Numbered from the stretch's first letter, positions 33,418-45,832 are shown. The stretch: 64,000 bases of DNA from Ceratorhiza oryzae-sativae (GCA_030998015.1 JARWMV010000236.1:1651401-1715400), one strand, 5' to 3'. Translations and numbers: made by a program. The notes: generated by a model from the sequence alone, not told the origin.

Positions 33418-34843
33418 TTACATTTCGAGGCGGAGCCATGTGAGGACATCGCGAAGCTTGTCCAGGGAACTCGCAAATGATTTTGCTAGGACATCTTCCG
33501 CCCCCTCGAGAGTTCCGTATCGGAGTCCGATCATGTCTCGAGCAGGGAGCTCGATGCCAAAGACTTTGCAATCCGTAATGAGTCCCTTTTTCGAAGTGAC
33601 AGACACTCTCTGATGGATGGAGCGCGTGAGATGTGCAGCACGGAATCCGCAGCCGCAGCCGCAGTCCAACTCACCACTTCGCCCCAAGGAAAAGTCTTGC
33701 TCAGATCGTGTGTGAACTCGGGCGTTTGGCCAAATCGCCAGTCCCAGCTCTTTGGATTCCCCAGACTTGAGCTGCTCTCTTGCATTTCAAAGAGAAGAAC
33801 GCGCTTACTCGCAATTCGTTTACTCCGCTTGTTACGATCTCATTCCCATGTTCGACGTATGCTATCTCAGGTTCGGGTCGAGCATCTGGGTAGTACTTTT
33901 CTTGAAAAGCCCGTGCGACAGCGTGCACAAACGATTCGTGCTTCACGTCCGACGCGAATGAGGATAGGTTCGCAACTGGAGAACGGACGGATTCGACGCC
34001 TTTGGTTCGCAGCGTTGTCTGTAGAGACGGTTGATAGGTTAGGTCAAGCGTTGGCAATGGTACGCGCCTTGGTGTTGCGCAACAAGTTGCCAAGGCGGTC
34101 TAGCTGTGCGTTGATGAGCATTGTACCGTGGTGATAGGCCCGTTTACTGATAATTTTGTATGCCGAGCCAGAAACGTATCGAAACTCGGGTGTTAGATAG
34201 ATATCAGTCATAACTGGGAAAATACATATCTTTTTCCCGTTCACTACAATATCATGACGCTCATTGACCGATGCTGGTATCCCTATCTCCCAAGAGTTCA
34301 AAGCAGAGGCCACAAGCTCGGCATTTGTCTTTCTGTCAAACGTCTCTCTGGGGACCATGACGCTGTAGTTTGTGTTTCCCAGGTCCTTGGTTGGATGTTT
34401 ATTTTAGGTTTTATGGAGATAGATAACTCTGCTTTTGCGTACGTGGTAAACGGTTCCTCCGCCGCTTCTTCTGCGCACAAACTCGACGTTTGACTGACGG
34501 AGCGCTGCTTGGTTGATTTCTTTCCATGGGTTCTACGTTGATCAGGGGTTGAGGGATATACCATAGAGAAGATGACTCGGACGGACCTGGTTTCTTCCTA
34601 TTATCACGCTCTCCTTGTTCCGGTACATAAAAAGTACAGGCAACAATGGGTCTGTGTGTCTGAATAGCCTACAAAATGGGTGGACAAAATGCATCATGCC
34701 CTACTAAGATCCGCTAACCAGTCTTCATAGCTGAGGTTAAAATAAGGGTCTTGTGACAATGAGACGAATAGGCTTGGTTGTGCTTTAAAAGTTGAAAACA
34801 CGCGAACTAAGGTTTGTTGTACGCGGCGGGAGGTGAGAACCAT
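33418..34843 (-). CDS. Lipoate-protein ligase A family, mitochondrial, with a candidate AT-AC intron
   Basis: MVLTSRRVQQTLVRVFST fits a mitochondrial presequence. Then SQDPYFNLSYEDWLFRHTDP, FMYRNKESVIIGRNQNPWKE, VEFVRRRSGGGTVYHDLGN (the RRxGGGxVxHD lipoyl-AMP motif), NYSVMVPRETF, HDIVVNGKK, GSAYKIISKRAYHHGTMLIN and, near the end, WRFGQTPEFTHDLSKTFPWG. The enzyme attaches lipoate to 2-oxoacid dehydrogenases or GcvH. The segment at 34176-34229 splits the invariant lysine loop (GKK then VSGSAYK) with 18 extra codons; it begins ATATGT and ends GATAC, see findings. Other introns are GT-AG. Alternatives for the start: an upstream ATG at about 34913. Confidence 0.9.
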
Positions 34844-35320
34844 TTGATCAAGTGGGGTGATCCCGATGCTCGGCGCTAGATGAAGATCCTCGGAGCGGAG
34901 GCATATCTGCATACATTCGCGTGGGGCATGGGTTTGTGCGGCTTCACAAGTATTTTCGTCAGGGAAATCCAGTCTCCCCGGTCCTAAAAACGACCACGAC
35001 ACGAAGATAGCCAATGGCACATGTCAACCATGGTATATGCGTTGACTTAGGTGGTGGGATACACTTCTAGAGCGATAAATATTGGCGTCGCGTAGCTTGT
35101 CCAGTAAACATACCGTCTGGAGCCGACCGCTTAACCCAGACTTTGGATAATTGGCATTCTCACGGTTTCATTTGGAACCTAATGGGGTTACCATCTCTCG
35201 TCATAACTTTGTCAAAGTCTGGCAAGTCATCTGACGGTCAGCCAGATCCCAGCGTATGTCATATCGCACCTGACACCAAATCATCAACCGCACACCACCA
35301 TACCCGAATTCCTGCGAGCA
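34844..35320. other. Divergent promoter region, lipoate ligase / zinc alcohol dehydrogenase
   Basis: About 480 bases between divergent starts. Open frames overlapping it (for example a 5' extension of the lipoate ligase frame to 35020) lack support. No repeat or RNA gene seen. Confidence 0.45.
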
Positions 35321-36894
35321 ATGTCCACAAAAGAAATACCTTTCAAAGGGTATGCGATACATGACACCAACAAATGGGTACATCTATTGCTTTATATTAC
35401 CGTATGATTGGTTGATCCCTGACAATATCGCATAGAGTGAGTTTCAAGTTGTGGATATTCAACCAAAGAAATGGGAGGAAGAGGACGTTGATATTGCAAT
35501 AACTCATTGCGGGTATGAGCTTAACATTGGCTCTATACATTTTATTCACCCGTTGAATAGTGTCTGCGGCAGCGACCTTCACACACTCACGAATGGTTGG
35601 GGAAACGTGAAGCAGCTACCTCTGGTCGCAGGGTAAATGAGCCGTTGCATCCCTCACCTCTACTCATCCATTAAGTGTAGGCATGAAATAGTAGGCTACG
35701 CCATACGAGTTGGCAGCGTTGCTGCCGAAAAGGCCGGTATTAAAGTCGGTGATCGGGTTGGCGTCGGGGCCCAAATTGGGAGTTGTGGCGATTGCCGAGC
35801 ATGTAGAATGCTCAGAGGAAACTATTGTGCCAAAAAGATCGAGACTTATGTGAGTGTCTTCTGAAAACTCGATTAAGTATACCGGAATATAACATGTGTC
35901 ACTGATAGAACGATTACTACCCTGATGGCACGATGAGCCAGGGTGGCTACGGCACTGCTATCCGAGCAAACCATCGATTTGTTGTTCCGATTCCTGAAGG
36001 AATAAAGTCGGAGCATGCGGCTAGCATGTTGGTGAGTACTCGCTGTCCAAGTCCATTTCGAATTGGATGTTCAAACTTTAATACAGTGTGCGGGGTTGAC
36101 AATGTATTCTCCTCTCACTCGTCAAAATGTTGGGCCGGGCTCTAGAGTAGGAATTGTTGGACTGGGAGGGCTGGTAGGTTCTATAGCAAGAGCGTGTTTC
36201 CTCGGTTGGCAACCTGGCGCTTACAGGGGCACTATGGAGTACTGTTTGCAAAGGCGTTGGGGGCAGAGGTGTATGCATTCTCTCCAGACGGCGCGAAGAA
36301 GGAAGACATGACGAAACTTGGAGCTGATCATTATGTCATTGCGACCGAAGAGGTACGCATACTGAGCCTTTGTTATCGGCGGTCAGTTGACTATGTAGTA
36401 GAATATGAACCCTTTGGCCAAAACATTTGATGTCATCTTGTCGACGGTTGATGTTGTAGATGATTTTCCGCTTCGGAGTTATCTCAAGTGAGTAGCCGCA
36501 TGGCATCGCTATTACGCACATCTTTGGCTGATAGCAATACAAGTTTGCTCTTTATAGAGGGTATATTCGTGAGCATTGGGTTGCCTGACAGGATGCTACC
36601 CCAGATTAGTCCGTTTGATCTAGTGCTTGGCGGATGTCGTCTGGGGGGCAGTCTGACTGGATCTAAGGCCCAAGCTATTGAGATGTTTGTGAGTGTCTTT
36701 CTACCATTTGGTCAATAAATGACGCTCATCATTATACCTGGTTCACATAGAAACTCGCACTATCCAAAAATATTGAGCCGTGGGTCGAGGTTATGCCAAT
36801 GAGCAAGCTTAAAGAAGCCGTTGAAGGAGCCAGAGCCGCCAAAGCACGTTACAGATACGTACTAGAACAAGACCTACTTCCCTACACACCTTAG
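35321..36894 (+). CDS. Zinc-dependent alcohol dehydrogenase, cinnamyl-alcohol/ADH6 type
   Basis: Starts MSTKEIPFKGYAIHDTNKW. The catalytic zinc Cys is in VCGSDLHT after an intron; HEIVGYAIRVG carries the His-Glu pair. The structural zinc cluster is visible as GSCGDCRACRMLRGNYC. The nucleotide fold comes from SRVGIVGLGGL joined to GHYGVLFAKALGAEVYAFSP. Later blocks: KTFDVILSTVDVVDDFPL, IFVSIGLPDRMLPQISPFD, GCRLGGSLTGSKAQAIEMF, and the end KARYRYVLEQDLLPYTP. This family reduces aromatic and aliphatic aldehydes with NADPH. Roughly nine introns, all short. Gene appears complete. Confidence 0.88.
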
Positions 36895-36982
36895 TCGTAT
36901 TAAAGACTGTACGAGGGACCAAATCGATTGCCCAAGTGTTAATGCAATAACTGCAATGAAATATACTGAAACATCTGCGCGT

Positions 36983-39466
36983 TTATTTGCTACGCATATA
37001 CCCCGTCAATGTATTGCTCTGAACGTTCCCATTCCGTGTCTTGCTCCGCTTCTTACGACCATCGTCCTCGGCCGCTTTGCGCTTTGTGTTCTTCCCATCC
37101 TCCTCCACCTCTTCAGCGTGCTCAAACAAGCTGAATGCTGTGCCAGCCAGGACTTCTGGGGAGTTTCCGTGCAAGCCAGCCTTGTATGCCGCTTTCATCC
37201 TGGCTAGATTTCGAGCCTTTTCTGCCTTTTCATCCAACATCGGCTCTGGGTAGTCCTTTCCGATGATACAGCCAGCTTCCTTCTGAACGTCATCTGACGC
37301 AAGCCATGGTTCGTAAATGTACTAAAACCCCATCTTATTAGTGACGGTATTCGAAGAATGATAGAGCGGCAGCTACCTTATCAGGGAAGTTTTTGAGTTA
37401 TGGAATGTATTGTCTGACTAGAGCACCGGTTTTGTCGAACTTGGCTGGCCAAGACGCGACACCATACACGCGCATAAACTGAGACTAGAAATCATTGCGT
37501 TAGGGCAAGACCAGCGCATCTTGGGTATCGACTCACCTGGAAAGCGCTGCAGGACAGCCACATCCAGTTTCCGTAGTTCGAGGCGGGATCCCAGTCGATT
37601 AGATACTCTACAAAGGTATGGTGAGCAGTAGTGATTCCCCTGGATTTCAAGTTATGTACCATCAAATACCTCGGCGCCTCGCTCCCAACTCACGTAGCAT
37701 TGGCCCCGAGTGAGGAAGCAAGCGACCGAGTGGCGACCTAAATGATGCATCCACCCTTCTTCCCGAAGCTGGCGCATCAGCGCATCAATCCATGGGAAAC
37801 CGGTCCGCCCTTCAGTCTAATTGGATGGGTTTGAATAGGTTTATCGCAGGGCTGATTGCAGTAGCGAGCATACCCAAGCAGCAAGATATTCTTCAGCCTG
37901 GGGATGCTCTTTATCTTTTGGTCTCGGGATTATCGGCTCTCCGTCTTCAGAATAGACAGTAGGACAATGCCATGGTATAAACCTACGCACGTATCTATCA
38001 TCGATTGTACTGTAGGTAGATATTTCTCACTTTGATATCGGGTTGCCTCTTACTCTCCCAAACTTCACCCCTCCTACCGCGAGCTCGGCAGCATAGTACA
38101 TATCTCTAGGAGGGCGTGAGTTCACAGCAATACACGGTGTGGGCGATATCACCTGAACTCGAGCTGACCGAGTAGGTTTTCTGGCTTCTTGGCAGATTTA
38201 GGTGCATTCCTGGATGGATAGTAAGACTTGGACATAGGATGGATAGCTTTACGTACTCCATAATATCATGCCACGACCACCAGCATTCCCGTACTCCGAC
38301 GCAACCAAATTTTAGGTAAGGCGACAATAGCGTAGTAGAAGGTTTTGATACATCAACTTCTTCGAACTCTTCCTCGTCATCGTTCGAGTTGGAACCGTTT
38401 TTGGATTTTGGCTGGCACAATGGTCCGGGAATGGCTGGACTGGTTTGAGGCTTTTCGAACAGCGCTGCTCGTTTTCCCTTTTCGTCTCTGTTGAAAGCGG
38501 CTAAACGTGCCCGTCCAATGGTCTCCCCCCCATGTACACTTGTTGTTGGTGGAGGTAACCCGAGCTCGGTCAGAGTAGGCACAGCGAAATCCCCGTTCGG
38601 TCCAGTAAAGGTGTCTTCAAGGTACCGGCATCAACCCCAGCGACCAACGGACGGAGAGACTGAAACATACCAAAACAGGTCACCGGGCCAACTCGCATAG
38701 CTTTGTTCAAGTCATGAGGCCGATCAACGGGGTGGTCGCCCCGTTTCATTGATCCCAGCTCCAAATGACCAGGCGGGGGTATAGATTTCGGAGCTGGAGA
38801 AGGTCGTGGGACGGGACCTAGCTTATCGGCTGCCTGTTGAGGAAAACTAAGTTCGGTTATTGCTTACTCTGCTATTAGCCTACCTTTTGCCACTGGGTAA
38901 TGGTAGTAGTGGCCTTTCTTCCGTTCTTTTCAACGATCGTCGCAGGGTTATACAGACTGTGACCAAGAGCAGTCACGACTTCAACTCCGGCTTTTGAAGC
39001 TAGCTCACGAACACGCCTGTCGCGTTCTTGGGCATAACCACCAGTGTCCTATGGACGGGTGTGGTTTGTAGAGTGACTGATCGGATATTTATTCTACTTA
39101 CTATCTCGTACACCAAATGGGTGATTTTCCATTTCTTCCACAAGGTAGGAAGAATGGTAAACGGGCTACCACGAACCACGAGTAGCTTGGACTCTTTATT
39201 AATCTTTGTGAGACTTTGACTCAAGTCGTTCATGCTTTCGATGAGAAAATTGAATCGGTTGACTCCAACGCGGTGGGCGAACTGGATGATTGGATTGTCG
39301 TACTTGATCAAGTATCTCACCGCACTCAACTCACAACGTATTCTGGATCCCAGCACCATACAGGATAGAGGACTTCGGGTTTAAGCCCCAGACCAGCTTG
39401 TAGAGCTGGTGCATCGTATACTCTCAAGTCGGTTCGGAACCAATGGAGAACTCGTGCTCGGGTCAT
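36983..39466 (-). CDS. (6-4) photolyase / animal-type cryptochrome
   Basis: [20 protein letters not shown] opens a photolyase N-terminal domain; [20 protein letters not shown] and [19 protein letters not shown] continue it. [19 protein letters not shown] and [14 protein letters not shown] match the (6-4)/cryptochrome subfamily rather than CPD class I. The FAD domain has [20 protein letters not shown], then [16 protein letters not shown] with both His residues of (6-4) repair, [16 protein letters not shown], and [21 protein letters not shown] Lys/Arg-rich C-terminal extension ([19 protein letters not shown]) could be a nuclear signal. An acidic insert ([14 protein letters not shown]) lies mid-protein. 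It repairs (6-4) lesions or acts as a light sensor. Shares a 237-base promoter region with PUP3. Confidence 0.88.
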
Positions 39467-39703
39467 CGTTGAGGTAGAGATGCAAAAATCGGGACATCGC
39501 GGTTTTGTTCTCAGACTTGTGTGACATCATTTGCCAGTCGCAGCTGGCGTATCGATCGTCGTGGACCTGTTCAACTCCGGACAGACAGACTCGGAGCCGA
39601 GCGGCTAAGCGCCGAAACGCAGGAAGCGCTCGACTGGAGCGTGACCGCGTACGCGTCCACCTCCAATCTCTTCTCGTCTCCTTCGAATAGTGTCAAGCCC
39701 ATC

Positions 39704-40721
39704 ATGGTGAGTGTCTCACTAAATATAGAGCACGATAAATGACTGAGATTTATTGTTGGGACAGTCGATTATGCAACTGAATGGCGGCTCTGTGGTCGCA
39801 ATGGTTGGAAAGAACTGTGTAGCCATCGCCTCCGATTTGAGGCTAGGAAACCAGGCTCTGACGGTAGCATGCAACTTTGAGAAGGTTTGTAGCTACCTAA
39901 ATCATTTTCTTATAAATTTACACACCACCAACTATAGATCTTTCCTGTTACTGACCGCTTATATATTGGGCTTCCCGGTTTGGCCACGGACGTCATCACT
40001 CTGTGAGTATCCAAAACACCTTATATAATATGTGGACTAATATGAAAACACTAGCCGCGAGCGACTTCGCTTCCGAGTTAATATGTACACCATGAAAGAA
40101 GAGCGTGAAATCGAACCCCAGACCTTTGCGCACTTGGTCAGCTCAACACTATACGAGCGCAGGTGCGCCCAAATATGACCATGGAGCTCAATAGCGATCT
40201 CACATGATACTCAGGTTTGGCCCCTACTTTATCGAGCCTGTAATCGCTGGCATTAGCTCTGGCCCCAACCCTAAACCGTTCATTGCGGCGACCGACTTGA
40301 TTGGATGCTTGACCCTGCCATCAGTGAGGAAACATCATCTTGGATTTTGGATCTCACATATTCACATTTAACCAGGACTTTGTCGTGAGCGGCACTGCGA
40401 GCGGCAAGCTATTTGGTGTAGCGGAGAGTCTCTGGGAGCCTGACCTTGTGTGTACATAAAAGCATGGTGGAGCTAAAGGCCAACACTGACAATCTACCTT
40501 TCTAGGAACCCGAGGACTTGTTTGAAACCATTTCGCAAACATTGCTCAATGCGGTTGATCGAGATGCATATTCTGGTTGGGGAGCTATCGTTCACGTCAT
40601 GTGAGTCCAAACTTTCCTATTCCTATATTTATAGCGATGATTCGTGCATGTTGATATTTATCTTGCGCGTAGTACACCCGACAAAATTATTACCAGGACG
40701 TTGAAGGGACGTATGGACTAA
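39704..40721 (+). CDS. PUP3: 20S proteasome subunit beta-3
   Basis: The ATG at 39704-39706 is followed at once by a GT donor; splicing to 39765 gives [20 protein letters not shown], exactly the family N-terminus. Further exons read [115 protein letters not shown], and the end [10 protein letters not shown]. Beta-3 lacks the catalytic Thr, as expected, and is structural in the beta ring. Alternative starts upstream are unlikely because they would need a different reading of the leader. Confidence 0.95.
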
Positions 40722-41110
40722 GAATCGACTTTGCTCCTTGTTTGAAGCTGTAACTTGCAATATAACACCCTTTCAATCAGCCGAGGCGTTGGCGGCAGTA
40801 AGGATTGCCCATTCGTCCAATGTGCGGATTTTTGGTGGTCGAATCCTATTGGCATACATGCACGCGTCAGCTTTTACTCAAGCAGATTGGATGCGCGATC
40901 AGTCGCTCATTTCGTAACTGTATTGCATTTGTCATCCATGATGGTATGTTTGTGCGCCGCCACGGTGGTTGACAACGACCACCTCATAACTATGCTTTTT
41001 GCCAGTCTTTTCATCTTCTCCTGCTAATTCTACTTTGTCTCCTTGCTCTCTCTGTTCGCTTTTTCTTCAAAAATTCAAAATTATTTTTACTGTCTCCTGC
41101 CACCCCAGCT
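40722..41110. other. Spacer between PUP3 and the next plus-strand gene
   Basis: About 390 bases with the PUP3 3' UTR and a pyrimidine-rich leader before 41111. The frame opening with TTG at 40755 has no homology that I recognise. Confidence 0.45.
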
Positions 41111-41810
41111 ATGTCGTATAACCAAACACCCACCGAAAGCGACAGCGACGGCGTTATGCTCCCGACCCCTCCCGATGCCGAACCAATCAACCCACCTGAA
41201 ACCACCTCCCCTCCAACCTCTGGTCCCGAATTCTTCGAGTGGCGACGAAAACAATGGCTCACCGCTCGTCCAAGGGACGGCCAATCTACACGGGCGCATC
41301 AGACGTCGGACTCAGCCTCTCACGCCAAGTTGGAGACGATCGTGACGACCCCTGGATACGAATATGACGAGAATCTATGGACCTCATATCTGCAAAGCGT
41401 TAATGAGCGACTTAAGGGTGGCGTGACGTTGCGGAAACCACTCCCGCTGTGGGTTGTGGTGAGTCGATCGTCTCCTGATTGAAGGATAGAAAGATCCTAC
41501 CCAGATTGGCCAACAGATACGTATCCTTCGGGTCGGGTGGATGCGGGATGGGACTTGGTACGGACCTGGTGGGGCACCTGTTGCCGAACCTGCCCCAGCC
41601 GTCTCGTTGGAGACATCATCTGCGATGGCCGAGACGCCGAATTTGACGCCCACAGCTTTTCTTAGTGAGCTATCGGCTCCGGCAGGTGCGATACCTGCGC
41701 CCACGGCTGGGAAGGTCTACGCTACAAGGCGGATTCGCGCTCCAGGATGGAATAGTGCTGCACTGGAGGTTGAGCGTGCCTTGCGAGCTGTTGAAAGGGA
41801 CTCAAAATAA
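41111..41810 (+). CDS. Uncharacterised fungal protein, possible Gag1-like clamp (DUF4050) domain
   Basis: Two exons (41111-41460 and about 41517-41810) encode about 215 residues. The N-terminal 40 residues are acidic/Pro-rich. The middle reads FFEWRRKQWLTARPRDGQS, then LETIVTTPGYEYDENLWTS, then YLQSVNERLKGGVTLRKPLP and, after the intron, IRILRVGWMRDGTWYGPGG. Spaced Trp residues, PLPLW and a W-xx-DGTW end recall the DUF4050/Gag1-like clamp family of fungi, but that match is from memory of the pattern and needs a profile search. The C-terminus is Ala/Pro-rich. Converges on RNase Z. Confidence 0.6.
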
Positions 41811-41946
41811 ATACTGGGTTGAGCGCTCGGTAGTTGTCCGCATGAATGTAAACGTGAGTGAATAGCAGTTGAATGAAATATTCACAACTGAATCTAGCTC
41901 ATGTAGGCATTGTATTCTAAACCTGTATGTAATGGTGATATCAGGG

Positions 41947-43480
41947 TTAACCAACGGTCTTGTGTTCGCCCCTCCAATATGCGCGCCCACGCTTCCAACG
42001 GCTCCCACGAGATCTGCTCCCACCCTGCTGGTTATCCCGGTCGGATTTTGAGGTCGCACCCTCAATCTGGTCTGGTTCAAGTGGTTCGTCCCACACCTCT
42101 GGTTCCCAAACTAATTCCTCGGGGTCTAGCTCAATATCTCTAGTCGTCTCTTCAACCTGTAGCTGGGGTATGTCGATCCAGAACAGATCATGAGCTGTGA
42201 TGGCCTTCACACCTCGTCTACCCCAGGCAACTGTAGCTTGTCGAGCAATTTCGCGCATGACTGGGTGCCCGGGGGACGGGTTTTCGAACCTAGTGGTGAA
42301 TACTTTGTTAGTATCGTGCTTCAGTCAACAAATATGATGGCTCGCATTGCACTGAAATGTGTCAGCGCCAGTCTTTCTGCCTTGACTGCCCGCGCAAACG
42401 CGCCTGCCATATCGGGAGTCGAATGTCCCTTGGCAATCGCCTTCTCACGAACTGATTGTGGCCTGATAGAACGATTACAATCGAGAGGGTAGAACTCGTG
42501 GCTAGGAGAACTTACGTCTTGCGAGCACCACCATATAAACGACGCTGATCGACACGTGGTGGTATCCAGGCATTTGTTGACTCGTGCACAACGAGTGAGG
42601 GGTATATGCCTTCAGAAATGCAAAGCGGGACAATATGTTCTGCTGAGCTAGTGTCGCCTAAGCAAACCACTCGGCGTCCCTGGACTGTAGGAGGCATGGT
42701 GGTGGGGATCTTCTCGGTAAACACATACCCCACACAAAATACTACCAACGCACCCGCGTAAGTTTTTTCCTTTCTTTTCTTTTGATTCAGACAACGATAG
42801 AAATACCTCGGTGCTCAATTGTCCCAGCATCGACCCGCAGCCCAGGATTGGTGCAAATGTCCTCCCAGAAACCATCGTCTTCCGCAATATTATTTCCGGA
42901 AATCTCGTTGGGATGAGGCGGCCCGGTGATGTGGATGAACCGTCATCATCTAGGGGATAGAGCTCGTGCACGACATACTTCCCGCTCAATTTCATATGCG
43001 TAAGATTCAGCGTTGTTCGTACGAGTTGTCTTAGTCCAGGAGGACCGTATATTTCTATATGAAGCTGAAAGTATTTTAGGTACCAACCATCGAACGGCCA
43101 TGTTTTATTACGTACCTTGTCAGGGTCATTGTTACACGCTTGTGCTCGCGCACTAAACACAGACATGACGGTCGATAACAGAGGCGCAACTCCTACGCAG
43201 TGGTCAACATGCATATGTGTAATGAACACCTTTGTTATCCTGGACATGTCGATATGACCGGTCCGTTGGATTTGTCGCTGGGTACCTTCAGCGCAGTCGA
43301 TAACTATCATGCAAATTATTCGGCATACGGGCCACGAGCACGACAGCTACTGCCAAAATAGAGCAAAAACGTACGCCAAACTTCGTTCAGGAAAGAAATT
43401 GCCATCGACGAACATCCTCTGCCCTGAGTCGGGCCACCGCCCGATGAGGTGCCAAGGAAAGTTAGGCGCATGCTGCTCAT
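41947..43480 (-). CDS. Ribonuclease Z (tRNA 3'-processing endonuclease), short-form-like
   Basis: A small first exon gives MSSMRLTFLGTSSGGGPTQG and RGCSSMAISFLNEVW, joined through a 70-nt intron to LIDCAEGTQRQIQRTG. The metallo-beta-lactamase signature is FITHMHVDHCVG (HxHxDH). Other blocks: IYGPPGLRQLVRTTLNLT, RRVVCLGDTSSAEHIVPL (Asp ligand), LVVHESTNAW, KAIAKGHSTPDMAGAFARAV, and LALTHFSARF (last His ligand). The C-terminal 60 residues are a species-type tail with an RGSRWKRGRAYWRG end. The enzyme cuts 3' trailers from precursor tRNAs in nucleus or mitochondria. Its length suits the short (ELAC1/bacterial) form more than the long fungal Trz1. Confidence 0.88.
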
Positions 43481-43757
43481 ATGGAGTCTTGAGGTTTGCC
43501 GGAAGTGTAGGCGCTTTATAAATGAAAATTTGATTGAACAGTCGCTGGGTGAAGAACAGAGCTAAAAGTGTGGCTTTGGTGGCAAGAACTATCAAGTCGC
43601 CATGAGTCTCTTGGCCGTAGATTTACTCCCGATCAATCGGAAGCCTGCAGAGTTGCCACCTTATAACTTTAATCGGACAAATACCGCCAAACGCGCCTAC
43701 ATCTAGCACGTCGATGAATAAATCGGTCCAAGTACAATGATACTAAACCATTCCACT

Positions 43758-45832
43758 CTACAAACGAGCTTTGGCACAAATTTTACCGTCCGCGATCAAC
43801 GGGTCCAAGGCTTTTGTGTTTAACAGGTGTGGACCCAACTGATCCAACGATGTCGCGCCGAGCAGCTTCATCGTGGTTTCAGCTTCGTCCCGGATGACTT
43901 TAGGTGGATCAGTAGGGTTCATCGGCCTTCGGTGAAGTGACTGACTTTCGATCGCCTTTTCAACCCCAGCAGCTTCCCAACCTAGCGCATATACGAACGG
44001 TCTTCCCATACCGACAGCTTTGGCCCCCAAACACAGTGCCTTGACTAAGTCAGTACCACGTCTGATACCACCATCTACGTATATTTCGGGTGCATCGCGG
44101 GCCGGGTAAAGGCGAAGGCTTTGAACCGCAGCTTCTCGAGCGGCCTTTGTCAAGGGTGGGACTATCTTTGCCATAGAAGGTTGGTTTGGATCACTCTGGG
44201 AGTGTATTGCGAATGGGAGGGCATTCCAAACTCGAGTAGAAATAGGCTGCCGACGCGGCTTGAATACACGAGGGTGGTGTTTGCGGAGCTCAAGAAGTGT
44301 GTATATCGCTGGAGGGGCAGTATCGAGTGCTCTTCCTCCATGGTTGGATAGCCATATTACATCTACGCCGTAGTCATATGCCAATAATGCGTCCTAAAGA
44401 ACGAGGATAAGTTACACACCCGGGATGGGGCAGTTGAGAGCTCACCTCTACTGTTTGAACGCCTTTAACACCGACTTTCATCCATGAAGGTACCATTCCG
44501 CGCAACCAAGCGATATCCGCCCAAGTGAGTGCGTCGTCAAGGTATGTGCCCATGGTTCGACCAATTCCTCCGCCCTTGGCGTCAGGTTTATATGTAGCTG
44601 ATGATATACCTGAATCCTAGACCGTTGGTGAACAAAAAGGGGAATAATCTTAGCCACTGAGCCTGCTTACTATCGGAACATCAAGCTCTCCCCGTTCATC
44701 AGCTTCTCGTTTTCCTGGTGCGGCCGCATCTATGGTGATTATAATCCCCACACAGCATCCAGTTTCTACTACTTTTTGAACCAATGCTTCAGCTGAAAAG
44801 ACGGCTTTCAGTATGGATTGCATTAGCTTGCTTTATATATCTTACTTTTTGCTCGGTCCTTGTTAACATACAATTGGAAGAAGAATTTTTGATCAGGGTT
44901 CGATTTGGCATTGATGATTTGGGAGAGCCCGACAGAGGCATTTGTTGATATCTATGACCACACTCAATCTGTCGTTGATAACATAAATATTGACTGATCT
45001 TACCACTTGGACGATGCCTGTTCGACCCGCTGCCTGCGCAAACGAAGCTTCTCCACTCGGATGACTGAGCCTAGCCATCCCAGTCGGGCATATAATCAAA
45101 GGGAGAGAGACGGGAACTCCAAGCAATCTTGTAGCTGTCATCGTATTCCAGGCACCGTTCCCATCCTGTTCGATCGCCGCTGGTGTCCTCGAAGATACGT
45201 CAATCATGCCATGTGGTTGGAAGAGTATTCTTCGATAAGCAGCTTGGTTAAGTTCAACGGCTAGGCAAACTGGTTATTGCTCGCGTTCCTCATTCTACAA
45301 AACAACCTTACATATCATATCCGTCGCACCCGACGAAAAATACGCCCATGCTTTTGCGCTTAAGTTCTCCTTGGCATTCTCCTATCGAGGAGATTATACA
45401 GAATTATAAACCAACGCCGTCCAGACCCGACACACATACCTCGAAATCATAGAGATTGATAATTTGAGACAGTGGGGTCCGCTTCGGCTTTGGCTGTGGT
45501 GCCTTGACGATATCCGTCCGCTTGGGGTGTGATTCGATGGTTGAGGGATCCACTGCCCCCTTTTTCTTGGATGCTGGGAGTCCATCTTCAATTATTTCTG
45601 GCCCATGCGCCATTTCATAAGCTTCGGTTGCGTCTCGCCCTGAGTGCTTCAGGAGTACAGCGCTGCCACCTGGATGCTCTGAAAGGAATTCGGTGACATC
45701 GTAAACCTTTCCGTTGACTATCAAACATGGTTATTTATTTAAAAGTCTGGAGTGTAATTTCGCAAAAAGCTTACCGATAATCCAGCAAGAATCAGGCGTG
45801 TTGTGGGTCGCCACTTCTTTTGCAGAAATCAT
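43758..45832 (-). CDS. CYB2: Flavocytochrome b2, L-lactate dehydrogenase (cytochrome)
   Basis: MISAKEVATHNTPDSCWII then VNGKVYDVTEFLSEHPGGSA, VLLKHSGRDATEAYEMAHG form the cytochrome b5 domain with the haem-binding HPGG. After a Lys/Pro linker (PQPKPKRTPLSQIINLYDFE) comes the FMN TIM barrel: AWAYFSSGATDMI, LPLIICPTGMARLSHPSGEA, VDVIWLSNHGGRALDTAPPA, PEIYVDGGIRRGTDLVKALC and LGAKAVGMGRPFVYALGW, including the catalytic His in SNHGGR. The enzyme oxidises L-lactate (or a similar 2-hydroxy acid) in the mitochondrial intermembrane space and reduces cytochrome c. Around 45180 an extra 17 residues follow DVSSRTP compared with the usual family spacing. Confidence 0.92.

Noticed and set aside
33295..33420. 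Runs of T8-T10 as possible Pol III terminators or transposon tails
   Set aside because: They lie in the convergent 3' UTR space of GRR1 and lipoate ligase, with no RNA gene or terminal repeats beside them.
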